The notes beneath the pieces are model-generated. The model had not been told where the DNA came from. It did not search any database and saw only the letters and a program-made list of their open reading frames with translations. A stretch of 64,000 nt of DNA from contig DHRK01000019.1 of NCBI GenBank assembly GCA_002410325.1, positions 1 to 64,000 on the forward strand, given 5' to 3'. The DNA is from Syntrophomonas sp. UBA5314 (GTDB taxonomy: Bacteria; Bacillota; Syntrophomonadia; Syntrophomonadales; Syntrophomonadaceae). Made by a program: the position numbers and the translations under genes. Positions 51,841-60,398 of this stretch are shown here, one piece after another (the stretch's first letter is position 1; each line of letters starts with the position of its first letter).

Positions 51841-53157
51841 TTAGTAGAAGAGTACCGCCATGAGCAGGGCCACTATCAAAGCGACCACGCCGCCGACCAT
51901 ACCTATCCAGAATATGTGTTTATAACACTGCTTGTGGTTTAAGCCGGTTATGGTCATGAGAGCAAAGACCACCCCGCAGTGCGGCATACAGGACAGACCG
52001 CCCGCTGCTATGGCAACCACCCGGTGGATTACCGCAGGATTAACCCCGGTGGCCAGCCAGGCCTTGCCGAAAAGCGGAATTACAATCCCCAGGGCTCCGG
52101 TTGAAGACCCGGTTACCGCAGCCAGGAATCCGGTAATGACTGACATCTGTACCAGGGCGCCCCCGGGCAGCTTGGCGAACACGTCGAGAATGGTCTGAAA
52201 TCCGGGAGCGGCGGCGGCCACAATTCCAACGCCTACTGCCGCGGCTGTGAATACGGTGGGCCCCATGGCGTTTAAAGCACCGGCGTTAAGAGTTCCCATC
52301 TGGTTGGGAATGTGTTTGTTTAGAACTACAGCGGCCACTATAACCGAAACCAGAAGGGCCGGAACAATGATGTTGGAGATCTTCATGGCGCTGCCCACCA
52401 GGATTATAGCGATCAGGACTACCATGGGAGTCAGTGAGGCAATCAGGGAAGGAATATTTTCGTCATTACCGCCGGCCACACCATCGGCCGCCGTAATTTC
52501 GTATTGTTCTCCCTTGTCCAGCGCCACCTTGAGCTGCCACTTGATATACATCAAACCAAAGGCCAGAACCGCTATGGAGGTGACTATGCCCATTAGAGAG
52601 GCGGCGGTCAGGGTTGTGCCCAGCGCAGTCGGAATAACATTCTGAATGGAAGGGGAACCGGGGAACATGGTCATGGTAAAGGTTGCGCAACCCAATACCA
52701 GAGGCGCCAGCAAAAGGTGCCAGGGTATGTTCATTTCCCGGAACAAGGGGCGGGAAAGGGCTACGATAGTAAATATAACGATGAATATATTTACACCGCC
52801 AAAGGTCAGCAGAGCGCCAATAATGACCACCGCCACCATCACCGCGAAGGGATTAGAGCGCCCGGTCAGTTTGAGAACGCTGTTGGCAATAGAGACTGTC
52901 GCCTTGCTGTCCTCCAGGTATTTACCCAGAATCGCTCCTAAAATAAAGATTACAAAGTAGCTCATAACAAAGTTGCCCACGCCGGCCATATACGATTTGG
53001 GGCCGGTGAAGAGCGACGGCATCAGGTCCATGCGGTTGGTCACTATGATCAAAAGGGCGGTTACCGGCCCGATTATCAAAATGCTAACACCCCTGTACGC
53101 CAGGAAGATCAGTAAGGCAATACCTAGTAGAATTCCTACCGAAGCCAACCAATTCAT
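51841..53157 (-). CDS. GntP-family permease
   Basis: 438 residues, about 12 membrane helices. Family blocks are GVNIFIVIFTIVALSRPLFR near residue 120, TMTMFPGSPSIQNVIPTALG near residue 165 and SSTGALGIVIPLFGKAWLAT with SCMPHCGVVFALMTITGLNH near the C-terminus. GntP proteins are proton symporters for gluconate and similar hydroxy or keto acids; the substrate is not clear. GGAGGG is six bases before the ATG at 53157 and abuts the earlier ATG at 53163. A perfect sigma-54 promoter lies ~410 bases upstream. Confidence 0.85.
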   Translation of the reverse strand: MNWLASVGILLGIALLIFLAYRGVSILIIGPVTALLIIVTNRMDLMPSLFTGPKSYMAGVGNFVMSYFVIFILGAILGKYLEDSKATVSIANSVLKLTGRSNPFAVMVAVVIIGALLTFGGVNIFIVIFTIVALSRPLFREMNIPWHLLLAPLVLGCATFTMTMFPGSPSIQNVIPTALGTTLTAASLMGIVTSIAVLAFGLMYIKWQLKVALDKGEQYEITAADGVAGGNDENIPSLIASLTPMVVLIAIILVGSAMKISNIIVPALLVSVIVAAVVLNKHIPNQMGTLNAGALNAMGPTVFTAAAVGVGIVAAAAPGFQTILDVFAKLPGGALVQMSVITGFLAAVTGSSTGALGIVIPLFGKAWLATGVNPAVIHRVVAIAAGGLSCMPHCGVVFALMTITGLNHKQCYKHIFWIGMVGGVVALIVALLMAVLFY

Positions 53158-53568
53158 TTTCATCCCTCCGATTAATACCAGTAATTCATGCTTTACTGCC
53201 TTTTAAACTTGGTTCTCTTTCTAGTACTATTGTGCTTTTTTTCACTAACCCCCTTATACTTCGAGCCAGGTTAAAACGATCTAGTTCAGGTGCGTTTGCC
53301 ACCTGATGACTTAATCCCGCTCCGCTTCCGGTTCATGTTCGACAAATGGTAACAGATTGTAATGCGTTAACCTTGCAATATTCCTATGAACTGGACTTCA
53401 ACCGTTCCATGAATCTTTAACGATTCAATCTTGCTCAGAGCCTTGGATCATGCTAAATATGGGAGTTACTTAACCGGGTTTAGTGAATTAAACCGAAATA
53501 AATCCTGTCTTGGCGCGTTATCACCTCCGCTTGCATTATTCCCGACCCTCTACTCTCACTCATTAAGT

Positions 53569-53584
53569 TGCAAGAATTGTGCCA
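53569..53584 (-). promoter_or_regulatory. perfect sigma-54 (RpoN) promoter for the GntP permease
   Basis: On the minus strand TGGCAC (53584-53579), five bases, TTGCA (53573-53569): identical to the -24/-12 consensus with exact spacing. Transcription would start near 53558. It needs an RpoN-type enhancer-binding activator, which is not in the window. Confidence 0.85.
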
Positions 53585-53661
53585 AAATTTAGAAGCAATG
53601 AATTATGTTTGCCAATCGCGGGGATCTCGTCTTTAACAGCCCCATCAAATCCCCGGTTTAA

Positions 53662-53747
53662 AAGGGTGGCGCTTCCGTACCCGGGCTGACCTATGGGGGG
53701 CTTGCCTCCATCCGGTCAGTCATTTTGGTTATCAAATTGCCACCCTT
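53662..53747. repeat. long three-tier inverted repeat upstream of the sigma-54 promoter
   Basis: AAGGGTGGC (53662-53670) with GCCACCCTT (53739-53747), CTGACC (53686-53691) with GGTCAG (53714-53719), and ATGGGGGG with CCTCCAT near 53693-53711. It lies 78-163 bases upstream of the sigma-54 promoter, the usual distance for enhancer sites, but could be a folded RNA. Confidence 0.5.
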
Positions 53748-54153
53748 AAGATTACATTTTGTTTAACAGGCGGTTGGGGGATGCCCATAATCGTTTTGGG
53801 AACCTCGGGGTGAGCGGTAATCGTCAATTATAAACAGGCTATAACAGGGTGCAAGATGACAGGCAAGCGATGCTCCCAATCAGGCTCCGCGAACACACCC
53901 GATGATGGTAACGTTTTGTAAATCACGGTGCATGCTGACAGGCTCCCAAAGGGCGGGCTTTTTCACAAAAAAAAGCGGGGGCCATTCTCACATTGTTTAC
54001 TATCCATGCAGGCCCCGGCTATTAAATGCTGCCAGGCTATCAAAAGAGAGCCAGCTTATCCTGATGCTCTTTAAATCCTTACATTTCCTTAATTGAATAT
54101 TGATGGTACTTGTTCTAAAATAGGAAAGATAGAGATTTAGGAGGGTTGCGGCA

Positions 54154-54903
54154 ATGTACAATGATTCATGGTTAAAAAGCTTTTTTAACAGTGGTTTTTA
54201 CGAAAAATACTGGGGCTGGGAGCTTGAAAAAGAGGATCCCGCCCAGATCGCTGAGAGTGTTTTAAAGCTGCTCGACGCCGAATCCGGGCATATATTGGAC
54301 TGGTGCGGCGGTTGGGGCCGCATATCCCTCCATTTCGCCAAGCGAGGGTTTAAGGTGAGCATTCTTGATTTTACTCCCGAATATTTATACCGGGCCAGGG
54401 AAAGTTTCAAACAAAACGGCCTGGCACTCGATACGATTTTTGCCGACTGCCGGGAAACGCCCCCTCATATTCAAGCCGACTACGCGGTCTGCCTCTTTAA
54501 CTCGCTGGGGTTTATGGATGATAAAGAGCAGGTTAAAGCCCTGGTCAGCCTCAATCAGGCCTTAAAACCGGGAGCCAGGGTGGTCATGGATGTGATGAAC
54601 CTGCTTTTCCTGGCCCCTGATATCAAACGGCCCTTTGAGGCCAAAAGACCGGATGGCTGCATTTCGCGGCAGACCAATAGTTTCGATTTTATTACCAACA
54701 CTATGCACTCCTATTTTGAGATCATCGATGATTGGGGCAATGTAAGGGATAGGAAAGAATTTTACCAGCGCCTGTACACCCCGGCGGATTTAAAGGCGCT
54801 GCTTGAGGCGGCGGGCTTTAAGGTTGACAACATCTTCGGGGGGTTTAATAAAGAAAAAATTACCTTCGACACCCCCAAGCTGGTAATCGTCGCCCGGAAA
54901 TAG
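54154..54903 (+). CDS. class I SAM-dependent methyltransferase
   Basis: 249 residues. SAM-binding motif I HILDWCGGWGRISLHFAKRG near residue 47, motif II FKVSILDFTPEYLYRARESF, then AVCLFNSLGFMDDKEQVKAL and LNQALKPGARVVMDVMN. It has the tail of the methyltransferase 25/11 type, with YTPADLKALLEAAGFKV. The substrate is unknown. AGGAGG before the ATG. Single gene, followed by a MITE-like element; not part of the nitrogenase-like operon, which reads from the other side. Confidence 0.85.
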   Translation: MYNDSWLKSFFNSGFYEKYWGWELEKEDPAQIAESVLKLLDAESGHILDWCGGWGRISLHFAKRGFKVSILDFTPEYLYRARESFKQNGLALDTIFADCRETPPHIQADYAVCLFNSLGFMDDKEQVKALVSLNQALKPGARVVMDVMNLLFLAPDIKRPFEAKRPDGCISRQTNSFDFITNTMHSYFEIIDDWGNVRDRKEFYQRLYTPADLKALLEAAGFKVDNIFGGFNKEKITFDTPKLVIVARK

Positions 54904-54949
54904 TGAGTCATAAAATATTATGAGGACGTCAGGGGCTTCGTCCCGGTTA

Positions 54950-55227
54950 ATTAGTTCCCCATGAAAAGCTCCCACTGAACGCAGCTGCATGCATAAATAT
55001 ACGAGCGGACGTTAGCGAAGCATGGAGCAACACCCTGCGAAGTCGAAGGAGTTTAAGGGGGCGAGCGGCACGGACGCCGCGAGAAACGCCTTTGAACATG
55101 GATGTGAATAGGCGTTGTACCCCTGGAACTGCGAGATGAGCAGTTGGTATTGCCCATGCGCAGTGTGGGGAGCGGTATATTTATGCATGCAGCATCAGCT
55201 AGTCCGGCTTTTTCATGGGGAACTAAT
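54950..55227. mobile_element. 278-bp MITE-like element with ~50-bp imperfect terminal inverted repeats
   Basis: The left end (ATTAGTTCCCCATGAAAAG from 54950, then 54984-55002) and the right end (55175-55193, then to 55227) are inverted copies. The inner 19 bp GCTGCATGCATAAATATAC match exactly, and the outer ~17 bp ATTAGTTCCCCATGAAA match exactly. The ~170-bp interior has no gene. Size, ends and lack of coding match a miniature inverted-repeat transposable element. A target-site duplication could not be settled. Confidence 0.75.
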
Positions 55228-55242
55228 AAGCTAGACAGCTCC

Positions 55243-56598
55243 TTAAATAAACACCAGGTCGTTTTCCGGGTGGTCGCGGTCGGCCCGGTCCATCAAGGTG
55301 TTCAGGATCATTTCCAGTATCCGCAGCGTTCCCCGGTACCCGACAACCGGCCAAAGCGAATGTACATGCCGGTCCATCACGGGGAACCCTATTCTGACCA
55401 GGGGTATGTCTTCAGCCCGGGCCAGGAGTTTGCCATGGGTATTGCCTATGAGCAGATCAACCGGTTCCTTTTTCAGCCACTGCTGCAAGTCGAAAAGATC
55501 GGCCGGGGCTTTAGCCGTTCCGTCCATCCGGTATTTAGCGTAAATCTGCTCCATCCGCTCCTCAAAGCAGGCTCCCGGCGTCCCGCTGACCGCGTAGCGG
55601 GGGATGATTCCGAGCCCGCCCAGGAATTCGGCCAGGGCTATAATAATATCGGGATCGCCGAACAGGGCCGCCGTTTTATTGTATAAATAGGGATAGGCGT
55701 CCAATATCACATCGATTACCTGTTCTCTTTCCTCCTCCAGTTCGGCAGGCACATCCCAGCCGCTCAGGCCTTTTAACTGCATAATAAATCGATCCACCGC
55801 CTCTATGCCGATCGGCAAGTCCATCAACTCAAAGGGCACTCCACATTTACCGTAAAGCTTCCGGGCGGCGGCTTCCGAGGAATATTGGCCAAAAGCCAGG
55901 GTCTTTCGGCAGTTGCCCAGATCGATAATATCGGCTGCCCTGGTGCCGCCGGCCGGGTACTGGTTTATTTTTTCCACGCCCCGTTGGCCGAACACCCCGC
56001 AGGTATCGGGAAACATGATGTAATCGCATCCCATCAGGCCGCTTATCCGTTTGATTTCCCGCATATCGCCCGGGTTGACAAAGCCGGGCAGGATGGCGGT
56101 TTTGTGGTTGGGGAGGCTTTTTACGGCCAGGTACTCTATCGCCGAACTGGTCATATTGGAAAATCCGGTAACATGTGAACCGGTATAGCTGGGGGTATTG
56201 GCATGGATCAAATACTTGCCTGCCGCCAGCGGGTAGTCATGGAGGCAGGCCTTTATGTCATCCCCGATGGTTTCACTGAGGCAGGTGGTATGCACCGCTA
56301 TGATCTCCGGGTCATAAAGCTCAAAAATATTTTTTATGGCAGTCGCCAGGTTCCCTTCACCGCCGAATATGGCCGCTGATTCTTTTAGAACACTGCTGGT
56401 CACCTTACCGGACTGGCGAAAGTGCCTTTGCAGCATGGTCCTCTGGTAGCGGCTGCACCCTGATGAGCCGTGACTGTGGGGCATACAGGCATGCATCCCC
56501 AGGGATGCGTAGATGGCGCCCAGGGGCTGGCAGCCGGCCAGCGGGTTTATGCGTAAAACCTGCCTGTGTACCATTTCTTTGGGTGTCAAATCAAGCAT
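55243..56598 (-). CDS. NifK-like (nitrogenase component 1 beta-type) protein
   Basis: 451 residues. All NifK-side P-cluster ligands are in place: INPLAGCQPLGA near residue 23, HGSSGCSRYQRTM near residue 48 and VHTTCLSETIGDD near residue 105, plus the Ser of NTPSYTGSHVTGF. It is shorter than NifK (~520) and lacks the long NifK N-terminal extension. By family it forms a heterotetramer with the NifD-like partner, an electron-accepting reductase fed by the NifH-like protein. It overlaps the NifD-like gene by eight bases with its own GGGGAGGAG site. Last gene of the operon. Orthology to NifN cannot be excluded without a tree. Confidence 0.88.
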   Translation of the reverse strand: MLDLTPKEMVHRQVLRINPLAGCQPLGAIYASLGMHACMPHSHGSSGCSRYQRTMLQRHFRQSGKVTSSVLKESAAIFGGEGNLATAIKNIFELYDPEIIAVHTTCLSETIGDDIKACLHDYPLAAGKYLIHANTPSYTGSHVTGFSNMTSSAIEYLAVKSLPNHKTAILPGFVNPGDMREIKRISGLMGCDYIMFPDTCGVFGQRGVEKINQYPAGGTRAADIIDLGNCRKTLAFGQYSSEAAARKLYGKCGVPFELMDLPIGIEAVDRFIMQLKGLSGWDVPAELEEEREQVIDVILDAYPYLYNKTAALFGDPDIIIALAEFLGGLGIIPRYAVSGTPGACFEERMEQIYAKYRMDGTAKAPADLFDLQQWLKKEPVDLLIGNTHGKLLARAEDIPLVRIGFPVMDRHVHSLWPVVGYRGTLRILEMILNTLMDRADRDHPENDLVFI

Positions 56599-58111
56599 TG
56601 GTCTCCTCCCCGGCCAGCTTCCAGGGTGCGCTATTATTTAGCCAGCCGCTCATGTCCATGGTCATTAGCAGGTCATGGGCAAAACGGACCGCACCGTCAA
56701 ACCCGCCATAATCAAAACGATAATCATCCGCTTTAAAGAAGCAGGCGTCATCGCCTATTCCGGCAAAGTTCTCCTTAATCCCCGGAAAGTAGATATCCGC
56801 CTGAATGATATCAAGCAGACGTTCCACATCATTCCGGCTGAGCCCGGAAATGAGCAAACTCCCGTAAGCTGTTTCCGATGGTTCGCCTTTTTCGCCCCCT
56901 ACCTCGGCACGAGTCTTTATTCTTTCGTACAGGTTTAATGGCAAACTCATGTGGTAGTGCTCAAAATCCGTTCCATAGTGTACCTCATGATCTACCTGCC
57001 CGGCACCGCCCCCGCTTTCCAGGTTGGAGAGGAAACCCATTTCATTCCGGCCGGACCGGCATATCAGGTCATGGCCTATGGCAACCGGATTGACCTCCAG
57101 GTCGTAGAACAAAGCCTGGTAGTGGCGGGACACGAATTCATCCTCAAATAAAACCGCCACTTTATTTTTCAGCCGCTTTTGGCAGTCATCCAGGCGCTCC
57201 TTAATCTTGCCGGTTTCTTCGGCGATTAAGGTTTCGGTCCGCTCCCGGAGTTCGGGAGCAGCAAAGAATTCAGCCATGTTTTTCAGTGAGTTCACTATAT
57301 TGTCCATCCCGATAAAGTTAAACCCCATCCAGGCGGTGCCAAAGCGGTCCTGCATGACCTCGATCAGATCAGCCACCGCCTTGTCGCTGGTAAACAGGTT
57401 CAAACGGGCCTTATGGGCATTCCTCAGATCTTCTATATTTCCGTCGCCCATCAAAACGGCGACGATGTCGTATCCTATGCGCTCAAATATCCGGGCGATT
57501 TCTCGGGCCCGGGGGCCGTTGTATAACTCCCCGATCACATTGACCGGGTATTGGCCCACGGATTTTTTCCCACTGCCCATAACCCGCTCCATGATGCCCC
57601 GGGTGGCCAGCCGGTAGCCGGGGACGCTCCTGAAACCTTCGCAGGCAAAAGGCAGAACCTGAACCCCATATTGGTCTTCAGCTTCCCGGGCGATGCTTTC
57701 CACATCATCTCCGATGAGCCCGATCGGGCAGGTGGAGCAGATGGCGATAACCGGGGGGTTAAAGATCTCAACCGCTTCTTTGATGGCCTGTTTAAGGCGG
57801 GCTTCCCCTCCGAATATGACATCGCTTTCATTCATATTGGTAGAAACGCTGTAGCCGTAATAATCAGGCTGCTCGGTTTCCGGCCGGTAACGCAGGCGGT
57901 TGCCTCCCCAGGAATAATACGAACACCCCACCGGGCCATGGGTTATTATCAAGATACCGCTTATAGGCGTCAACACCAAACCCCGGCAGGCCATATAGGA
58001 GCAGCCATGCTTGCACAAGATCCCGGGCACATCCATAATCAAACTGTCCACGGTTCGCTCACCGGTTACTACCCGGCGTCCGGCCAATGGACCCGCCTTT
58101 CCCACAGTCAT
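56591..58111 (-). CDS. NifD-like (nitrogenase component 1 alpha-type) protein without cofactor ligands
   Basis: 506 residues. P-cluster Cys residues are conserved in CKHGCSYMACRGLVLTPI near residue 33, THGPVGCSYYSWGGNRLRY near residue 63 and CSTCPIGLIGDDVES near residue 127. The NifD FeMo-cofactor Cys (Azotobacter Cys275, in HCYRSMNY) aligns with ARLNLFTSDKAVADL and is absent; the cofactor His442 (in HSWDYSGPYHG) aligns with KADDYRFDYGGFDG and is absent. It therefore should not bind FeMo-co as nitrogenase does. A group IV-like reductase of an organic or tetrapyrrole substrate, or a scaffold, is more likely. Confidence 0.9.
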   Translation of the reverse strand: MTVGKAGPLAGRRVVTGERTVDSLIMDVPGILCKHGCSYMACRGLVLTPISGILIITHGPVGCSYYSWGGNRLRYRPETEQPDYYGYSVSTNMNESDVIFGGEARLKQAIKEAVEIFNPPVIAICSTCPIGLIGDDVESIAREAEDQYGVQVLPFACEGFRSVPGYRLATRGIMERVMGSGKKSVGQYPVNVIGELYNGPRAREIARIFERIGYDIVAVLMGDGNIEDLRNAHKARLNLFTSDKAVADLIEVMQDRFGTAWMGFNFIGMDNIVNSLKNMAEFFAAPELRERTETLIAEETGKIKERLDDCQKRLKNKVAVLFEDEFVSRHYQALFYDLEVNPVAIGHDLICRSGRNEMGFLSNLESGGGAGQVDHEVHYGTDFEHYHMSLPLNLYERIKTRAEVGGEKGEPSETAYGSLLISGLSRNDVERLLDIIQADIYFPGIKENFAGIGDDACFFKADDYRFDYGGFDGAVRFAHDLLMTMDMSGWLNNSAPWKLAGEETNA

Positions 58112-58115
58112 CGTT

Positions 58116-58946
58116 CTATCCCCCCCACTGTCCGGCCAAGTCTTCCAACTCCTCCAGCTCCATAGGCCGGGGTATAATAAATTCCCGGTTGGCGTCTATG
58201 CTGGCGGCCAGCTCCTGATACACCCGGGCCTGAGCTGAATCGGGCGCATATTGGACTACGGTCTGTCTATTTATTTCCGCCTGGTGGACCACCCCGTCCC
58301 AGGGAATAAACTGAATCATCCGGCTGCCCAAGCTTTCGGCAAAAGCCCCGATCAAGCCCTCTTCCTTGCCGACCCGCCGGGCATTGCCAATAATGCCGCC
58401 CAGGCGGGCGCCTCCGCTGGTGGCAAACTTTTTTATGCCCTTGCAGATGTTGTTGGCGGCATACATGGACATCATCTCACCCGAAGTGACAATGTAGATT
58501 TCCCGGGCCTTTCCTTCCCGGATGGGCATGGCAAAACCGCCGCATACCACGTCGCCTAAAACGTCGTAAAATATGTAGTCGAGGTCATCCGTATAAGCTC
58601 CCAGGCTTTCCAGCAGATCGATGGAAGTGATGATACCCCGGCCGGCACAGCCCACCCCGGGCTCAGGCCCACCCGACTCGACACAGCGGATGCCGCCAAA
58701 ACCGGTTTTTACCACCTCGGCCAGTTTTACTTCCCCGGATTCGCGCAGGGCATCCAGGACGGTTCGCTGCCTTTGCCCGCCGATCAGCATGCGGGTGGAA
58801 TCCGCCTTGGGATCACAGCCTATCTGCATGATCGCTTTGTCCATACTTGCCAGGGCCGCCGCCAGATTCTGAGTGGTGGTGGATTTACCGATCCCGCCTT
58901 TACCATAGATGGCCACTTGCCGGCATTTTTTATTTTCTTTACCCAT
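58116..58946 (-). CDS. NifH-like iron protein (ATP-dependent reductase)
   Basis: 276 residues, the NifH length. P-loop YGKGGIGKSTTTQNL near residue 14, switch-like IGCDPKADSTRML, the cluster Cys in ESGGPEPGVGCAGRGIIT near residue 99 followed by the Arg used for ADP-ribosylation, and the second cluster Cys in YDVLGDVVCGGFAMP near residue 134. All residues for a dimer with a bridging 4Fe-4S cluster and ATP hydrolysis are present, so it can pass electrons to the NifDK-like complex, whose first gene begins four bases downstream. No draG/draT in the window. Confidence 0.93.
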   Translation of the reverse strand: MGKENKKCRQVAIYGKGGIGKSTTTQNLAAALASMDKAIMQIGCDPKADSTRMLIGGQRQRTVLDALRESGEVKLAEVVKTGFGGIRCVESGGPEPGVGCAGRGIITSIDLLESLGAYTDDLDYIFYDVLGDVVCGGFAMPIREGKAREIYIVTSGEMMSMYAANNICKGIKKFATSGGARLGGIIGNARRVGKEEGLIGAFAESLGSRMIQFIPWDGVVHQAEINRQTVVQYAPDSAQARVYQELAASIDANREFIIPRPMELEELEDLAGQWGG

Positions 58947-58955
58947 GCCTTCTCC

Positions 58956-59594
58956 TCAAACCCGAACCGTTCCGGGCGGTTTTTTCATCATGACCCAGAT
59001 TCCCCGTTCGTCATCTATAATCTCCGCCTCGATCCCGAGCTCATCCAAAAATTCAGCGTAGTCCGGGGCCTTAAACTTGTTGCTGGCATCCTTCACGTTT
59101 TGCGGCCACTCCGGATGCAGGACCTTCATTTTAGCCACAATTTCTTTGGTCAACTCGGCATTGCCAAAACCTTTGCCGATATAGGTAATGCCGCCCGGCG
59201 CCAGCACCCGGTAAATTTCCGAGAAGGCCTGCTTCATCTCCCACCTTTCTCCCCAAAATCCTATCGACCCCCGGCTCACGATCAGGTCAAAATGATTGTC
59301 CGGCCAGTTTATATGGCGGACATCTCCAACCATCAATGAGGCCCGGTCCTCCAGCCCCCAATCCTTTATGCGCTGGCTGGCGATTTTCAGAGCATCCTCC
59401 TCCAGGTCAAGCAGCGTAACCTGCATTTGACTGGCCCGGGCCACGCTCAAGCCCAGGTGCCCGCCTCCGCAGCCGACATCAAGACAAGCCCCGTCGGTCT
59501 TTCCCGACATCTTCAAGGCATCTTTGGCAATTACTTCGTAGCTCGGGAAAAATATTTCCCGGGCGATTTTGTCAAATTCTTCTCGCTTATTCAA
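58956..59594 (-). CDS. SAM-dependent methyltransferase of the nitrogenase-like operon
   Basis: 212 residues. Motif I ACLDVGCGGGHLGLSVARAS near residue 36, motif II VTLLDLEEDALKIASQRI, ASLMVGDVRHINWPDNHFDL and motif near YRVLAPGGITYIGKGFGNAE, a UbiE/class I pattern. No zinc or metal motif. The GTG at 59603 is too close to GGAG, so the TTG at 59594 (eight-base spacing) is preferred. It sits nine bases before the NifH-like gene and 21 after the ATPase. Methylation of the imported substrate or of the reductase product is the natural guess. Confidence 0.85.
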   Translation of the reverse strand: MNKREEFDKIAREIFFPSYEVIAKDALKMSGKTDGACLDVGCGGGHLGLSVARASQMQVTLLDLEEDALKIASQRIKDWGLEDRASLMVGDVRHINWPDNHFDLIVSRGSIGFWGERWEMKQAFSEIYRVLAPGGITYIGKGFGNAELTKEIVAKMKVLHPEWPQNVKDASNKFKAPDYAEFLDELGIEAEIIDDERGIWVMMKKPPGTVRV

Positions 59595-59615
59595 AAGATT
59601 CACTCCGTCCTATCA

Positions 59616-60398
59616 TCAGTTGGCCAGGGGTACGCAGCTTTTTACATCCATTCCGTGATTATCCGCCAGACTGGTTATTCGTACATTTATCCCGTAGGTT
59701 TCTTTCATATTGTCTTCGGTAATGATGTCATCCGCGCTGCCCATCTCAAAACCGTGCTGGTTCAGCAAAGCCACCTGGGAGGAGCACAGGAAGGCGTGAT
59801 CGGGGAAATGGGAGGTCATTACCACCCCGATGCCATCCTCTGCGGACAGCCTTTTGATCTGCAGCAAAACCCGGACCTGGTTGCCGTAATCCAGGTTGGA
59901 GGTGGGCTCATCGAGTATAAGCAGCTGCGGCTGTTGGGTCAGGGCGCGGGCGATGAGCACCATCTGCCGTTCCCCGCCGCTTATCTCGGAATAGGTCCGG
60001 TCCTTCAAAAAGGAGATGCCGAGCCTTTCCAACGATTCTTCGGCAATCCTGACATCATTCCGGGAGGGGGATGAGAAGTTGCCCAGATGAGCGATCCGCC
60101 CCATCAGGACCACATCCAGCACGGTAAAGGGAAAGGGCGGCGTATGGGCCTGGGGCACATACCCGATCACCTTGGCCAGGCAGGGCTTAGACCACTTTCT
60201 TATGTTCTTTCCGTCCAGATTTATCTCCCCGCTTTTCAGGCTGATAAAGCCCAGTATGGATTTAAACAGAGTCGTCTTCCCGACCCCGTTGGGGCCGAGC
60301 AGGCACAGCATATCCCCATCGTCTACGGTAAAGGAAATATTATTGAGGATGGTCCTCTGCCGATAGCCAATCGACGCCTCCTTGATCTCCAGCATCAT
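59616..60398 (-). CDS. ABC transporter ATP-binding protein (FecE type)
   Basis: 260 residues. Walker A GPNGVGKTTLFKSIL near residue 35, Q-loop GYVPQAHTPPFPFTVLDVVL, signature EISGGERQMVLIARALTQQ, Walker B LLILDEPTSNLDYGNQ and the switch His of TSHFPDHA. A GTG at 60404 opens the frame, but the ATG at 60398 overlaps the permease stop (ATGA). It is a close paralogue of the ATPase at 36898-37683. Confidence 0.92.
   Translation of the reverse strand: MMLEIKEASIGYRQRTILNNISFTVDDGDMLCLLGPNGVGKTTLFKSILGFISLKSGEINLDGKNIRKWSKPCLAKVIGYVPQAHTPPFPFTVLDVVLMGRIAHLGNFSSPSRNDVRIAEESLERLGISFLKDRTYSEISGGERQMVLIARALTQQPQLLILDEPTSNLDYGNQVRVLLQIKRLSAEDGIGVVMTSHFPDHAFLCSSQVALLNQHGFEMGSADDIITEDNMKETYGINVRITSLADNHGMDVKSCVPLAN

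Larger units (their letters stand above)
53158..54153. other. 1-kb intergenic region with sigma-54 promoter and hairpins
   Basis: No gene recognised on either strand. It holds a perfect stem-loop TCAGGTG/CACCTGA (53286-53306) in the GntP leader, the sigma-54 promoter at 53569-53584, the long stem at 53662-53747, and an interrupted stem AGCGGGGGCC/GGCCCCGGCT (53974-53983, 54011-54020) upstream of the methyltransferase. Confidence 0.6.

Noticed and set aside
55243..58946. True nitrogenase (nifHDK)
   Set aside because: Both FeMo-cofactor ligands are missing in the NifD-like protein and there are no nifENBV genes.
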